A DNA stretch of 64,000 nt from the NCBI RefSeq assembly GCF_963259705.1, contig NC_081840.1, positions 113,866,074-113,930,073 of the forward strand, given 5' to 3'. Below are positions 1 to 10,714 of the stretch, piece by piece. The notes beneath the pieces were generated by a model, which worked only from the letters and a program-made list of their open reading frames with translations, did no database searches and was not told where the DNA came from. Positions within the stretch are counted from its first letter, which is position 1. Each line of letters starts with the position of its first letter. A program made the position numbers and the translations under genes. This DNA comes from Myotis daubentonii. Its lineage: Eukaryota > Chordata > Mammalia > Chiroptera > Vespertilionidae.

Positions 1-962
1 ACCGGGATCAGCGTGACGGGGCAGCGCCCAAACCCCTTGATCGCCCTGCGGCTCTGTGTGTGACAGGGGGCAGGGCCACAACCTCCCTATCTGCCCTGCT
101 CTGTTCATGACAGGGGAAGGCGCCCCAACCCCCTGATCAGCCCTGCTCTGTGCCTGATAGGGGGGAGCTCCCCAACCCTCTGATCGCCCTGTGGCTCTGT
201 GTGTGACAGGGTGCGGCGCCCCAACCCCCTGATTGGCCCTGCTCTGTGTGTGACAGGGTGTGGCACCCCAACCCCCCTCCCCCCCCCACAGGCCCTGCTC
301 TGTGTGTGATGGGGTAGAGCCATAACCTCCCCATCGGCCCTGCCCTGAGTGTGACAGTGGCAGCACCCCAACCCCCTGATCGGCCCTGCTCTGTGGGTGA
401 TAGAGGGTGGCGGCCCAACCCCCCCCCATGGGCCCTGCTCTGTGTGTGACGGGGTAGAGCCATAACCTCCCCATTGGCCCTGCCCTGAGTGTGACAGGGT
501 GTGGCGCCCCAACCCCCTGATCTTCCCTGGTCTGTGTGTGTCAGGGGGTGGTACCCCAATCCCCTATCAGCCCTACTCTATGAGTGATGGGGGGAGCTCC
601 TCAACCCCCTGATCGGCCCTGCTCTGTGCGTGACAGGGGGGAGCTCCCCAACCCCCTGATGGGCCCTGCTCTGTGCGTGACAGGGGGGAGCTCCCCAACC
701 CCCTGATCGACCCTGTTCTGTGCGTGACAAAGTACGGAGCCCCAACCCCCCTGATGGGCCCTGCTCTGTGTGTGAAGGGGTGGTGTCACAACCTACCCAT
801 CGACCCTGCATTGAATGTGACAGGGGGCAGTGCCCCAACCCCCCAATCGGCCCTACCATGAGCGTGACTGAGGGTGGCATCGCAACCTCCCGATCCACCC
901 TGCTCTGTGCATGACAGGGGGTGGCGCCCCAACTCCCCAATCGGCCCCGCTCTGAGCCCGAC
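1..962. repeat. GC-rich minisatellite inside HeliBat
   Basis: About 20 diverged copies of a unit built from CCCCAACCCCCTGATCGGCC followed by CTGCTCTGTGTGTGACAG. Spacing between successive CTCTGTG anchors is about 44-60 bp (195 to 242 is 47, 242 to 298 is 56). Length and base differences between copies argue for an old array rather than recent slippage. Confidence 0.85.
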
Positions 963-1138
963 CAGGGGCTGCACCTAGGGATTGTGCCTGCCCTATGCCA
1001 CCCGGGAGCAGGCCTAAGCCAGCAGGTCGTTATCTCCCGAGGGGTCCCAGACTGTGAGAGGGCACAGGCCGGGCTGAGGGACCCCCCCCTCCACCCCCCC
1101 CCCCCGAGTGCACAAATTTTTGTGCACCGGGCCTCTGG
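1..1138 (+). mobile_element. HeliBat-type Helitron, 3' part (5' end outside window)
   Basis: The last 31 bases hold a perfect hairpin (GTGCAC, AAATTTTT, GTGCAC; 1108-1127), then CCGGGCCTCTGG and a T. This is the Helitron 3' end of vesper bats, with CTGG in place of the canonical CTAG at 1135-1138. Upstream is a GC-rich minisatellite, as known for HeliBat interiors. No replicase/helicase frame is visible, so the copy is non-autonomous. The open frames here are repeat translations (GPIRGLG-type) and are not genes. Confidence 0.8.
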
Positions 1139-1462
1139 TTGGTATATAAAAGTGCTATAGTTTTCTGAGTATTAATTTTGTGTCCTGCTACATTGCTGAA
1201 TTCATTTATTAAATCTAGCAGGTTTTTTTATGGAGTCTTTAGGGTTTTCTATGTACAATATCATGTCATCTGCAAATAAGGACAGTTTTACTTCTTCTTT
1301 TCCAATTTGGATGCCTTTTATTTCTACTTCTTGTCTGATTGCTATGGCTAGCACTTCCAGTACTATGTCGAACAGGAGTGGTGAAAGTGAGCATCCCTGT
1401 CTTGTTCCTGTTCTTAGGGGAAATGGTTTTAGTATTTGCCCATTGGGTATGACGTTGCTATA
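1139..1462 (-). mobile_element. L1 ORF2 fragment (RT domain), inverted segment
   Basis: Read on the minus strand this encodes the L1 reverse transcriptase core. The catalytic Phe-Ala-Asp-Asp region lies at about 1265-1285 and the conserved Gln-Gly segment follows. It abuts, in opposite orientation, a sense-strand L1 3' end that starts near 1475. That is the usual product of twin priming (5' inversion) during target-primed reverse transcription. Interrupted and dead. Confidence 0.8.
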
Positions 1463-1474
1463 GGTGGGACAATG

Positions 1475-2562
1475 GAAACTAATGAGAAAATAAACAAATG
1501 GGACTACATCAAAATAAAACGCTTCTACACTGCAAAAGAAACCATCAACAAAATAACAAGAGAGCCCACTGCATAGGAGAACATATTTGAAAATGTTATC
1601 TCCAATAAGGGTTTAATCTCCAAAATTTATAGAGAACTCATACAACTTAACAAAAGGAAGATAAACAATCCAATCAAAAAATGGGCAAAGGACCTAAATA
1701 GACACTTTTTGAAAGAAGACATACAGAAGGCCAAGAGACATCTGAAAACATGCTCAAAGTCACTAATCATCCAAGAGATGCAAATCAAAATGACAATGAG
1801 GTACCATCTCACACCTGTCAGAATGGCTACCATCAATAATCAACAAATGACAAGTGCTGGCGAGGATATGGAGAAAAAGGAACCCTCTTGCACTGCTGGT
1901 GGGAATGCAGACTGGTGCAGCCACTGTGGAGAACAGTATGGAGTTATCTCAAAAAATTAAAAATGGAACTCCCATTTGACCCAGTCATCCCACTTCTAGG
2001 ACTATATCCCAAGAAACCAGAAACACCATTCAGAAAGAATATATGCACCCCTATGTTCATAGCAACACAATTTGTAATAACTAAGATTTGGAAACAGCCT
2101 AAGTGCCCATCAGCAGATGAGTGGATTAAAAAACTGTGAGACATCTACACAATGGAATACTATGTTGCTGAAAAAAAGAAGGAATTCTTACCATTTGCAA
2201 CAGCATGGATGGAACTGGAGAGCATTATGCTAAGTGAATGAAATAAGCCAGTCAGAGAAAAAGAAATATCACATGATCTCACTCATTTGTGGAATATAAT
2301 GAACAACATAAACTGATGAACAAAAATAGATCCAGAGATATAGAAGCATTGAACAGACTCTCCAACCTCAGAGGGAAAGCAGGAAAGAAAGGTGTGGTAA
2401 GAGATAAACCAAAGAATTGGTATGCATGCATATAAGCATAACCAATGGACACCAACAGTAGGAGTGTGAGGGCATGTGCTGAGGGGCAGGAACAGGCGGG
2501 GAGAGGTCAATGGAGGGGAAAGGAGACATATGTAATATTTTCAAGAATAAAGAATTTTTAAA
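1475..2562 (+). mobile_element. L1 3' end (ORF2 C-terminus and 3'UTR)
   Basis: Plus-strand translation gives the L1 ORF2 C-terminal region: [17 protein letters not shown], a degraded Cys-rich [10 protein letters not shown] segment, then PKKPETPFRKN and the EYY segment. Several stops and frame changes are present. The 3'UTR follows (2285-2540) and ends with AATAAAG and a weak A-rich tail. Together with the inverted segment at 1139-1462 it forms one 5'-inverted insertion. Confidence 0.85.
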
Positions 2563-4754
2563 ATGATGGGAAATTCTCTTGCTCTGTGGGTGGCAGCATT
2601 TTTCTAGGGTGGAAGGAAGATAGACCATACATTTTATCCAATGGCAGGAACGTTGAGGGCTCTGCCAATGTGGAGGAGCCTAGTAGGGAGGAGAAATCTG
2701 GATTTTGTAAGGGAAGTGGTGCCTTCCATAGCCTGTCCTTTCCTGCTGGGTTACTCCAGGCTCCCACAGTCCTGACCACAAGGGCCAGGGCCACTCCTGG
2801 GCAGTGCTCAAGCTCACACCTGAGGCAGGACACTCAACATGCCAGTCTATGGCTGGGCAGGCCCAGGGCTGCTCTCCCTCCCCCTTTGAGGCTTGTCTCA
2901 TTGAGGACCTCAGGATGCAGCCCTCTTTCATCTTCCTCTTGCTGCCCTTCCAGCTGTCATCTCAGCAATGTAGCCCAGAGAACACATGACTGAGCCACTC
3001 TGATGTCCTGAGCACGTGGCTCTGCGTGATGCTGCTGCTCTGCTCACTGGGTGCAGCAGACATGGGTCCAGCCTGGTGGGAGACAGACAGACACCTATAC
3101 TGGTGTGCAGAGCACTGGGGTGGGGGGAGCAGAGATGTCCTGGGGACTTAAGGGAGCCTCCTGACACATGTGGGGTGAGCTATGGGGCTCTGAAAGGCTC
3201 CAGGAGTACATGGTTAGCTGAAGAGTGAGCTGAGGGGAATGAAAACAGAGGGAAAGAAGGACACACAGGACAGAGTGACAAGCTGATGGGACAGCTTGTG
3301 CAGCAGCCCTGAGGCAAGAGAGCCACATACAGCTCCCAAGGATCAGGCAGGAAAGTGACGGGGTAAGTGGCCAAAGCCCGGCTGTGCCTGTGCTGGGGCA
3401 AAGCTGTGCTTGGCCTGGGAAGCCATGTCAAGAGGCTGGGGTTTGGTGATGAAATGATGGGAGTCAGGGAAGGGTGTTAAGCAGGAATCTCAGGAGCAGG
3501 TTTCTGTTTTAGAAAGAGGTGGGCTGCTGAGGGCGCATTGGTCTTCAGAGGGAAAGGATGGAAGGGAGGATACTTGGTCAGGAGGCTGTCTTGCTCATCC
3601 AGGTAAGAGCTGCACTAGTCGGGCAAGAAGGGAGAGGCTGGACAGATGGGGAGGGAATGCTGAGGAGGTACACCAGGAGGGAGAGGGGTCCGGGCATCCT
3701 GCTTGGTCTTCTTGGTGGGAAGTTCTGGAGGAAACTAGATTCCTGGGGGAGGCAACCATGTAAAACATGGGTGGACATCACAAGAACCACCCAGATGCCC
3801 CATAAGTGAGACCTGTTCCAAGCTGCAGGGAGTGCTGTGGGCAGGTAGCCTTCAGGGTCAGCCCCTGCAGGTGGATGAAGTCCTGGACATCTTAGCCCAC
3901 CTCAGCATGTCTCTAAAGGGGCATTTCACCTTGAACGCCTCTGTGGCTTAGGCCCAGGCTCTCTTTGGACCTAATCACAGCTCACCATCTCCCTCCATGC
4001 TTTCTTCTTTTCTTCTCCACAGGTGTCTGTTCTCCTTCATAAATTTCCTGCTCACTACAGTCCACCAAGAGTCTGTTTCCCAGTGGCCCCAATGAATCGC
4101 ATCCTTGTGTGCACACCCTTTTGCAGTGACATGCAGGGTGCAGCCTATTTCTCCACCCCTTGGATCTGAGCTGGCCTCATGTCTTGTCTTGCTTTCACCC
4201 AGAGAATGTGTAGAAATGACTTTCTAGGACTTCTGAGTCCAGGCCCATATGGACTTGAAGTTCCACTTCTGCTCTCAGAACCCAGCTGCCATGTAAACAC
4301 ATCAGGCTGTCCTACTGCAGGAAGGCTGTGTGGGGAAAACCGAGGCATCCAGCCACAGCCAGCACCCTGGCCCCAGTGAAGCCACCTTGGATCCATAGTC
4401 CCAGTTGGGCCACCAGAGTCAACATAATATGGAGCTTTCCCCGCTTGAATCACCCAAATTTTGTCCCATAGAATATTGGGCAATAAAATGATTGTTGTTT
4501 GAAGGCCCTACGTTTGGGGTAGTTTGTGATTCAGCAACAGAAAAGTAGAACGGCATGCCTGTACCACCAGGAAAGAGGCATGGCCTGTGATCAGTAGGGT
4601 GGCGATCCACACACTGGAAAACCTTGGAGGGGAGGCCTTCCACCAACTCCCACAGGGTTAAATGCAGCTCTTATCTCCCAGGATGAGGTTCTGTTTTGTT
4701 CCGTCTGAACCCATCAATGCTCATCTATCTCTACTCCTGGAACAGGGAAATGAT
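2563..4754. other. Unique intergenic sequence
   Basis: No repeat family or coding region is recognised. Purine-rich stretches (about 3230-3760) leave long frames open by composition only. No splice-flanked exon is evident. Confidence 0.5.
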
Positions 4755-4770
4755 AGTGCTATTACCTCTT

Positions 4771-4988
4771 TTTTTAAATATATTTTATTGATTTTTTTAC
4801 AGAGAGGAAGGGAGAGGGATAGAGAGTTAGAAACATCGATGAGAGAGAAACATCGATCAGCTGCCTCCTGCATACCCCCAACTGGGGATGTGTCCGCAAC
4901 CAAGGTACATGCCCTTGGCCAGAATCGAACCCGGGACCCTCCAGTCCACAGGCCGACGCTCTATCCACTGAGCCAGATCAGTCAGGGC
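4771..4988 (-). mobile_element. Ves SINE
   Basis: Reverse-oriented tRNA-derived SINE. The T-rich tail complement and the AGAGAGGAAGGGAGAGGG tract come first, and the tRNA-like head (CCACTGAGCCAGATC...AGGGC) last. Target duplications: 4755-4770 (AGTGCTATTACCTCTT) and 4989-5004, one mismatch. Low divergence suggests a young subfamily. Confidence 0.95.
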
Positions 4989-5004
4989 AGCGCTATTACC
5001 TCTT

Positions 5005-6018
5005 AAGCAGGTTTCTGTAGAGAGAAGCAACTAGCTGCCAAAGGAGAAAAGGCCCAGCCTCTGCAGAGACATCCATTGTCCTGTTCTGCTCCAGGCAGAA
5101 TCCCAGTGTTAATCCCCTTCTGTGAGAGCTGGCTCAGAGTGCTCCACACGCTCGTTACTCATCTGACTATTTTCATGCCATCCCAGTGGAAAATAAAAGC
5201 CATCAATAAATCACAGTGTTGCTGCAGACTATACTAAATGACTGGGCAGAGCGCTGACTGTACCAACCGCTGTGACCACAGGGCCAAGGCCACTCGTGGG
5301 CAGTGCTCCTCCAGGACTGAAGAACACATGCCCTGCTGTCATTCCAGATGTGAATCCACCTCCCCGTTGCCCCTGATAGCTGAGTGGGATTAAAATCCAT
5401 GCGCAGAGGAGCCCTGGACTTGTCAGAAGGCCTGGGTTCAGCCTCTGCATTAGCTGTGTGCTACTGGGCTGGCTGCTGGCCCCCATGAAGCTTTGGGATC
5501 TTCATTTGTGCAATGTCCAGACAGTCTTGTTGTGAGAACTAAACGAGAATATGAACATGAGATTTGCACACCAGTAAGTGCCATATATATGCATTTGTGG
5601 CATCATTATGGCCATTATTTCAGAGTAACCATAACATGTCGAGGGTACCTTCGGAGAAATGTACTAGATTGGACACTGAAGTACCATGAGCAATCATACA
5701 TGATTTGTTTTTAACTTTAGTTCTTCATGGTTCAAATATATCCAGTAATATTTGCCCCATCAATTTCATAGAGCTATTGTGAGGCTCAAATCAGATAACC
5801 GTTGGGGGAGCCCTTTGGCAAAGCATTAAGTTGCACAAATGTGGGATGCTTGACGAAATCACTCCTTTTCTAAAGTCTATTGTTTGTGAGCATTTTTTGT
5901 TTGTTTGTTTGCCAGTCTTCCTATTTCTCAGGTTTTCCGTATTATTGAGAATTTCCCCCCAACACTTGCTAAAATAATCAAGAAAATTTAGGCCAGTTGG
6001 TTTTTTGGAAGAAAAAAA
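5005..6018. other. Unique intergenic sequence
   Basis: No recognisable gene or repeat. A short (GTTT)n tract lies near 5898-5913. Confidence 0.45.
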
Positions 6019-6019
6019 C

Positions 6020-6200
6020 CATTACTGAGTACTCACTGCATTCTAGGCTTTCTAATATGTTAGCTCGTTTAACAGTGCTTTAACATGGGCGCATTTGTCT
6101 GTTTTCACAAGGGAGGAAACTGGGGCCAAGAATCTGCTCCATGACACAGAACTGGAATTTGGCCTCAGTTCTGTCTATCACAGCACCCTGGAGACTCAAG
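6020..6200 (-). repeat. MIR SINE, degraded
   Basis: Reverse-oriented MIR pattern: TACTGAGTACTCACTGCATTC, then an AACTCGTTTAA-like segment, GAGGAAACTGGGGCC, and the TTTGGCCTCAGTTCTGTCT tail. Highly diverged, as expected of an ancient mammalian SINE. Confidence 0.6.
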
Positions 6201-6895
6201 ATCACTGTTTTTCTCTCATTAGAGATGCTCTCCACTTATGCACATTTTCACTACTTCCTCCCCATTATTGATCTTTCCTATCACAAGACTCTTTTAGTTA
6301 AAATTAATTCAAGTATCATATGAAACTACTGATAGTCCAAGCAATCAGTGGTGACAAAAATATGTTGATCTGATTCATGATACAGAAAAGCTTTTCCATA
6401 GATGCATTATCTCCATGTGCCTCTGCACCGTGGAACCACTCAGGAGAGCCACAGGCTCTCTATGGAACGTTTGAGAACATGAGAATGTTTTCTTTTAAAA
6501 TAAAGGGTGGATTGATCATGTCAGGAAGACAATTGGCTTGCATATCGACTGCGCTCAAGGGAACCTAGTAAGTAGTGCCCTCTTACCTTACTCTAGTTTC
6601 TGAGTGGACTGAGAAATAAGACAAGAGAATAAGGCAGATAAACATCAAAATAGCTCCTTTATTATTGATGAACTTGACGTTTTGTATTTTTGATCGTGAA
6701 CTTCAGTTTTTGATAAATGTATCCATCCACAAATACTGGATTAGGAATTTTTGCTCTGGGAGGAATGAAACAGAGGGTGTGCTTCCTTAGGGCAACCTGT
6801 TTCCAAGAGAAAAGGAAGAAGAGACTGAACTGCGCATCCCAGTTTGTCTTTCCTCCTTTCTAATTTACCAATCTGAGTGAGGCCAGAAGTGTTAC
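6201..6895. other. Unique intergenic sequence
   Basis: AT-rich sequence with no recognised gene or repeat. Confidence 0.4.
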
Positions 6896-6905
6896 AAAAC
6901 ATGGT

Positions 6906-7172
6906 GCCCCAACTTAGCTGGTTTGGCTCAGTGGATAGAGCGTCAGCCTGCGGACCGAAGGTCCTGGGTTCGATTCCGGTCAAGGGCATGTCCCTCAGTT
7001 GCAAGCTCCTTCATGGCCCAGGCCCTGGTCAGGGCATGTGCAGGAGGCAACCAATCGATGTGTTTCTCTCACATTGATGTTTTTCTCTGTCTTTCCCTCT
7101 CTCTCCCACTCTCTCTAAAAAAAGAAAAAAATGGATGGAAAAATATATTCATGTGAAGGATTAACAAAAACA
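6906..7172 (+). mobile_element. Ves-related SINE, long variant
   Basis: tRNA-like head (TTAGCTGGTTTGGCTCAGTGG) followed by a middle section with CCCTGGTCAGGGCATGTGCAGG and an extended 3' end (ATATATTCATGTGAAGGATT) that the younger Ves copies in this window lack. Imperfect target duplication around 6896-6908 and 7172-7184 (ACAAAACATGGTG against ACACAACATGTG). Probably an older subfamily. Confidence 0.85.
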
Positions 7173-7184
7173 CAACATGTGCCC

Positions 7185-7864
7185 CTACATGTAGAATTAG
7201 ACATGGGTGGGGAATAAACTTTTCCTCCTAACAGTGACACTGGGTTCTAAGGAAAACTGTAAAACTAGCTAGAGTACTGTAGAAATCTAGAAAATATTGT
7301 ATTGTTGAAGAGGGAGGCAGTCCAAAATAAGTCTCTTGGATTGATAAAACCAAGGGATCAAGGAATAGAAGAAGAGCAAAAAAAAAATGAACTCTCTCCT
7401 TCCTCAGAAATCACCACTTAATAAATGTGAAAGACAGAATAGGCAATGAAAAATGGTTGAGAACATACTGGTTGAGAGGATGACAATTTTGAGTTCTTCT
7501 TGGAAGTCCCTATTTAAAAATGCCTAAGTTTGATTCTGAAGCTTGTTCTGGGAGGATAAAATACCTTTGACCCAAACTTCATTTGACTTATGTTTCAAAA
7601 GGTGAGCCAGTCTATCCCATATAGAAAAATTCCACCAAGAGCACTTATGGCATAGTTTTTATGCTAAGTGATTGATTTTGTCTGAATGTTTGTCAAAGCA
7701 ACTACAGTGACATCTGGTAATGAAGAACTAGGTAATTGTATTAGTTCTTCCACTTAGCACAGTAAAAAGAAAGAACAGACAAAATATTATTTTTAAAACT
7801 CCGCTTGAAGACTCTAACCAACTGATATAATGGTGAAGAGTATTGGAGGAGAACAGAAACCTAT
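7185..7864. other. Unassigned AT-rich sequence
   Basis: No coding signal. Could be very old L1-derived sequence, but I cannot anchor it to a conserved motif. Confidence 0.35.
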
Positions 7865-7878
7865 AAAGATAAATTCAG

Positions 7879-8096
7879 CCCTAGCTGGTTTGGCTCAGTG
7901 GATAGAGCATCGGCCTGCGGACTGAAAGGTCCCAGGTTTGATTCCGGTCAAGGGCATGTACCTTGGTTTCAGGCACATCCCCAGTAGGATGTGTGCAGGA
8001 GGCAGCTGATTGACGTTTCTTTCTCATTGATGTTTCTAACTCTCTATCTCTCTCCCTTCCTCTCTGTAAAAAAATCAATAAAATATAAAATAAAAA
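7879..8096 (+). mobile_element. Ves SINE
   Basis: Full SINE from CCCTAGCTGGTTTGGCTCAG to the tail AATCAATAAAATATAAAATA. Perfect 14-bp target duplication AAAGATAAATTCAG at 7865-7878 and 8097-8110. Confidence 0.96.
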
Positions 8097-8128
8097 AAAG
8101 ATAAATTCAGAATCTGGGGTTTCAGAAT

Positions 8129-8230
8129 ATGTTCTCTAACCTAAAGGGAATTAAATTAGAAATCAATGATGATACAGCATTAAGAAAAACCATCCACATA
8201 TTTGAAATTAAACAACACAGTTCTACAAAA
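8129..8230 (+). mobile_element. L1 ORF2 scrap (end of endonuclease domain)
   Basis: The frame reads FSNLKGIKLEINDD followed by an IFEIKQ segment, matching the position after the endonuclease domain where younger L1s in this window read FSDHNGMKLEI (about 29875 and 62035). It then passes into A/C-rich sequence. Confidence 0.6.
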
Positions 8231-8345
8231 AACCAACAACCAATCCAAAAAAATGCAAACAACAAACACCCAGAGAAGAATGCAAACAACAAACAACAAC
8301 TAATCCAAAAAATGCAAACAACAAACACCCAAACAACAAATACCC
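8222..8345. repeat. Degenerate AAC-rich repeat
   Basis: Three or four imperfect copies of AATCCAAAAAATGCAAACAAC plus AAACACCC. Tandem-like low-complexity sequence following the L1 scrap. Confidence 0.6.
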
Positions 8346-8492
8346 AGGTGAATCTGAAGAGGCAGAGCTTATTTCTAGAAGGTAAGGTCAAGACATTGAA
8401 TGAATGGGGAAGTGGCCATGATTCAGTATAGAGGAGGTAGAAAAAGAATGAGTGTATAAGAAGAAAGGTAAAAAACAAAATACAAGAAAAGA

Positions 8493-8565
8493 AAAAATAT
8501 ATTTAAATATATACATATATATATAATAAAAGTTATATATATATATATTTATACACACACACACA
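8493..8565. repeat. (TA)n/(CA)n microsatellite
   Basis: ATATATACATATATATATAAT, then (TA)n and (CA)6, directly abutting the left terminal repeat of the MITE that follows. Confidence 0.9.
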
Positions 8566-8838
8566 CAGTGGGGCCTTGACTTACGAGTGTCCCGACTAAT
8601 GAGTTTTGTGAGATACGAGCCATCTCTCGGCCGATTTTTTGCTTTGAGTTGCGAGCTAAAATTCGGGTTACGAACCAGCTTCAGATACCCCACCGCTAGT
8701 TGGCGAATGTCACAGTGAACACCACATCAGCCCAGCATCACGTGTCTCACTTGTTCACTTTAAGATTTGACATACGAGAAATTTGAGTTACGAGCTCCGT
8801 CACTGAACGAATTAAACTAGTAAGTCAAGGCCCCACTG
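8566..8838. mobile_element. Tigger/pogo-like MITE
   Basis: 273-bp element with a 19-bp perfect terminal inverted repeat (CAGTGGGGCCTTGACTTAC at 8566; its complement ends at 8838). The right flank is TA, as expected of Tc1/mariner/pogo insertions. The left flank is CA, inside a CA repeat, so one target copy has mutated. Subterminal repeats of a TACGAG/GAGTTACGAG motif recur on both sides. No transposase remains. Confidence 0.8.
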
Positions 8839-8848
8839 TATATATATA

Positions 8849-9543
8849 GCCAGCTACCATAATGACCAGAATGACCAGAGACCAGAACACCATGGCCCCT
8901 TGCTCAGGCCGGCCTTGCCCCCCAGGGAGCGGTTAGGGGTGCCCCTAGGCAACGTGATAGGGTTCGAGTTTGATGGGGGGAAAGTCAAAGAAATAGAGGG
9001 GAAGATCTTAAGGGTCTGCGGGGTTGGGGTGGTCGGCCTGGAGTAGGTTTGGAGTGTGCTGGGGAAGGACTAGCAAGATCCGATTGGTAAACGGCTCAGC
9101 ACAGTACCTTTCTCATTGCGAACCAGGACAGCACCAGCTGTAGACTGAATGGACGGTTGTTTCATGAGTGCGCTTGGGACCAACATGTTCATGGCAGTGG
9201 CAGTACTCCCGAAACTTCACTGGTTCCAAATAGTTAACAGCCAGCAATGTCAAAGAACAGAAAGATCCTCTCCAACTAGAGGCCCTGGACTTGCTATGTG
9301 ACTGAAGGAAACACCATTTAAGGAGAAGCTAGAAAACCCGGAAGTGTGCGACCAGAGGATTTAGGATTGTGGAGGACGCCTGGGCACCTACGGCTAGAAT
9401 GTGAGCCTGTTATTGCGCATGTACATAGTCAGCCCTATAGTCCTCAGTCTCGCAGTATTTGGACGTGACTTCTGGCAGGAAATTATTTCTATTGAGGTTT
9501 GCTGTTCCCTTGTGGGGAGGAAGATCAGAATTAAAGGTTTCGT
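8849..9543. other. Unidentified sequence upstream of PIK3R2 fragment
   Basis: Moderately GC-rich sequence with tandem GACCAGAATGACCAGAGACC at its left edge, resembling the ATGACCGGATGACCAG subterminal motif of the HeliBat at 24253. No element ends and no coding frame are recognised. Confidence 0.3.
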
Positions 9544-9555
9544 TTGTTACCTTGG

Positions 9556-10039
9556 TTTGAAGTGGAGGACAAGAGCCACCAGTACGACCAGCTCTACGAG
9601 GAGTACACACACACCTCCCAGGAACTGCAGATGAAGCACACCACAACCAAAGCCTTCAGTGAAACCATCAAGATCTTCGAAGAGCAGGCCCAGACTCAAG
9701 AGAAGTGCAGCCAGGAGTGTCTGGAGCGCTTCTGGCGTGAGGGCAATGAGAAAGGGACGCAGAGGATCCTGCTCAACTCAGAAGGGCTCAAGTCTCACTG
9801 AGGTCCACGAGAGCCACATGAAGCTGGAACAGGAGCTGTGGACACAGGCCTTGGACAATCAGGAGATCAATAAGCGCATGAACAGCCTGAAGCCAGACCT
9901 CATGCAGCTGCACAAGATCCGAGACCAGTACCTGGTATGGCTCACCCAGAAAGGCACCCGGCAGAAGAAAATCAACGAGTGGTTGGGAATCAAAAATGAG
10001 CCTGAAGAGCAGCATGCAGTGATGGAGGATGAACTCTAA
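9556..10039 (+). pseudogene. PIK3R2: PIK3R2 (p85-beta) retropseudogene fragment, iSH2 region
   Basis: The translation matches the inter-SH2 coiled coil of class IA PI3-kinase regulatory subunits, which binds the p110 catalytic subunit: [25 protein letters not shown], then [20 protein letters not shown], and [10 protein letters not shown]. Residues such as [20 protein letters not shown] and [13 protein letters not shown] favour the beta paralogue (PIK3R2) over PIK3R1 or PIK3R3. There are no introns across about 160 codons, so this is a retrocopy. A frameshift near 9795-9803 separates the two halves (first frame stops at 9801), and many CpG-type substitutions (Arg to His, Trp or Gln) indicate decay. 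Both ends are truncated, both SH2 domains are absent, and no poly-A tail or target duplication is visible. Not functional. Confidence 0.88.
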
Positions 10040-10690
10040 TGTCAATCCAGAGAAGGTGGGAAGAGTCTCCAAATAAACAGGAGTGAAGTTTCTGCTACCA
10101 CCGAAGAATAGGGGCTATACAAAGAAATTCAGCTGAGTTTTGAGATATTAGAAAAAGAGTTTTCTTTGCACATCTGAACTTGTGAAATGGAATTCACAAC
10201 CACTTCACAAATATTTGATTTAATTTGTCTATTTTCAAGATACATTTTAGCATTTTTGTGGTGTCTGAAATAAGTTTTGAGAAATAGGGCCCTCATTTGT
10301 AACTTTGCTGCTTAGTGTCACAAGCCAGCTCTTATTACAAAGCCTGGCTATGGGAAAAATGAGGAACTTAAATCTAAAACTGATACAGAAGAATAAAAGT
10401 CCCCAAATAGTTGGAAATAAGAGCAAAGAGAGAGCACTTGATTGCTCAGACAGGAAGATGTGAGAGCATGTGGCAACGCCCCTGGTGGTTCCTGTGCAGG
10501 AATGGGCATAGAGATACACAGAAAGAAGAGAGAGCCTGAAAACAGACCCCTCTGTGCGGGCCTGGTGTGTGACAGAGTGCCACAATCACTGGGCAAGAAC
10601 AGCTTGCTTGTTAGATGGTGTTGGAAAACCTTGCTCATTCTATGAAAATAAAGTTGAATCCTACTCTTCCCCTGTACAGTGATGAGCCCT
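10040..10690. other. Unassigned sequence
   Basis: Follows the pseudogene. No gene or repeat is recognised. Confidence 0.35.
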
Positions 10691-10714
10691 ACTTAGATTT
10701 AAGAACTAAATTTG

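Noticed and set aside
105..974. Overlapping open frames of 60-140 codons on both strands in the first kilobase
   Set aside because: They translate the HeliBat minisatellite; the repeat lacks stops in several frames. No protein family resemblance.
3016..3431. Overlapping frames of 70-85 codons on both strands
   Set aside because: Composition-driven and mutually antisense; no splice or domain evidence.
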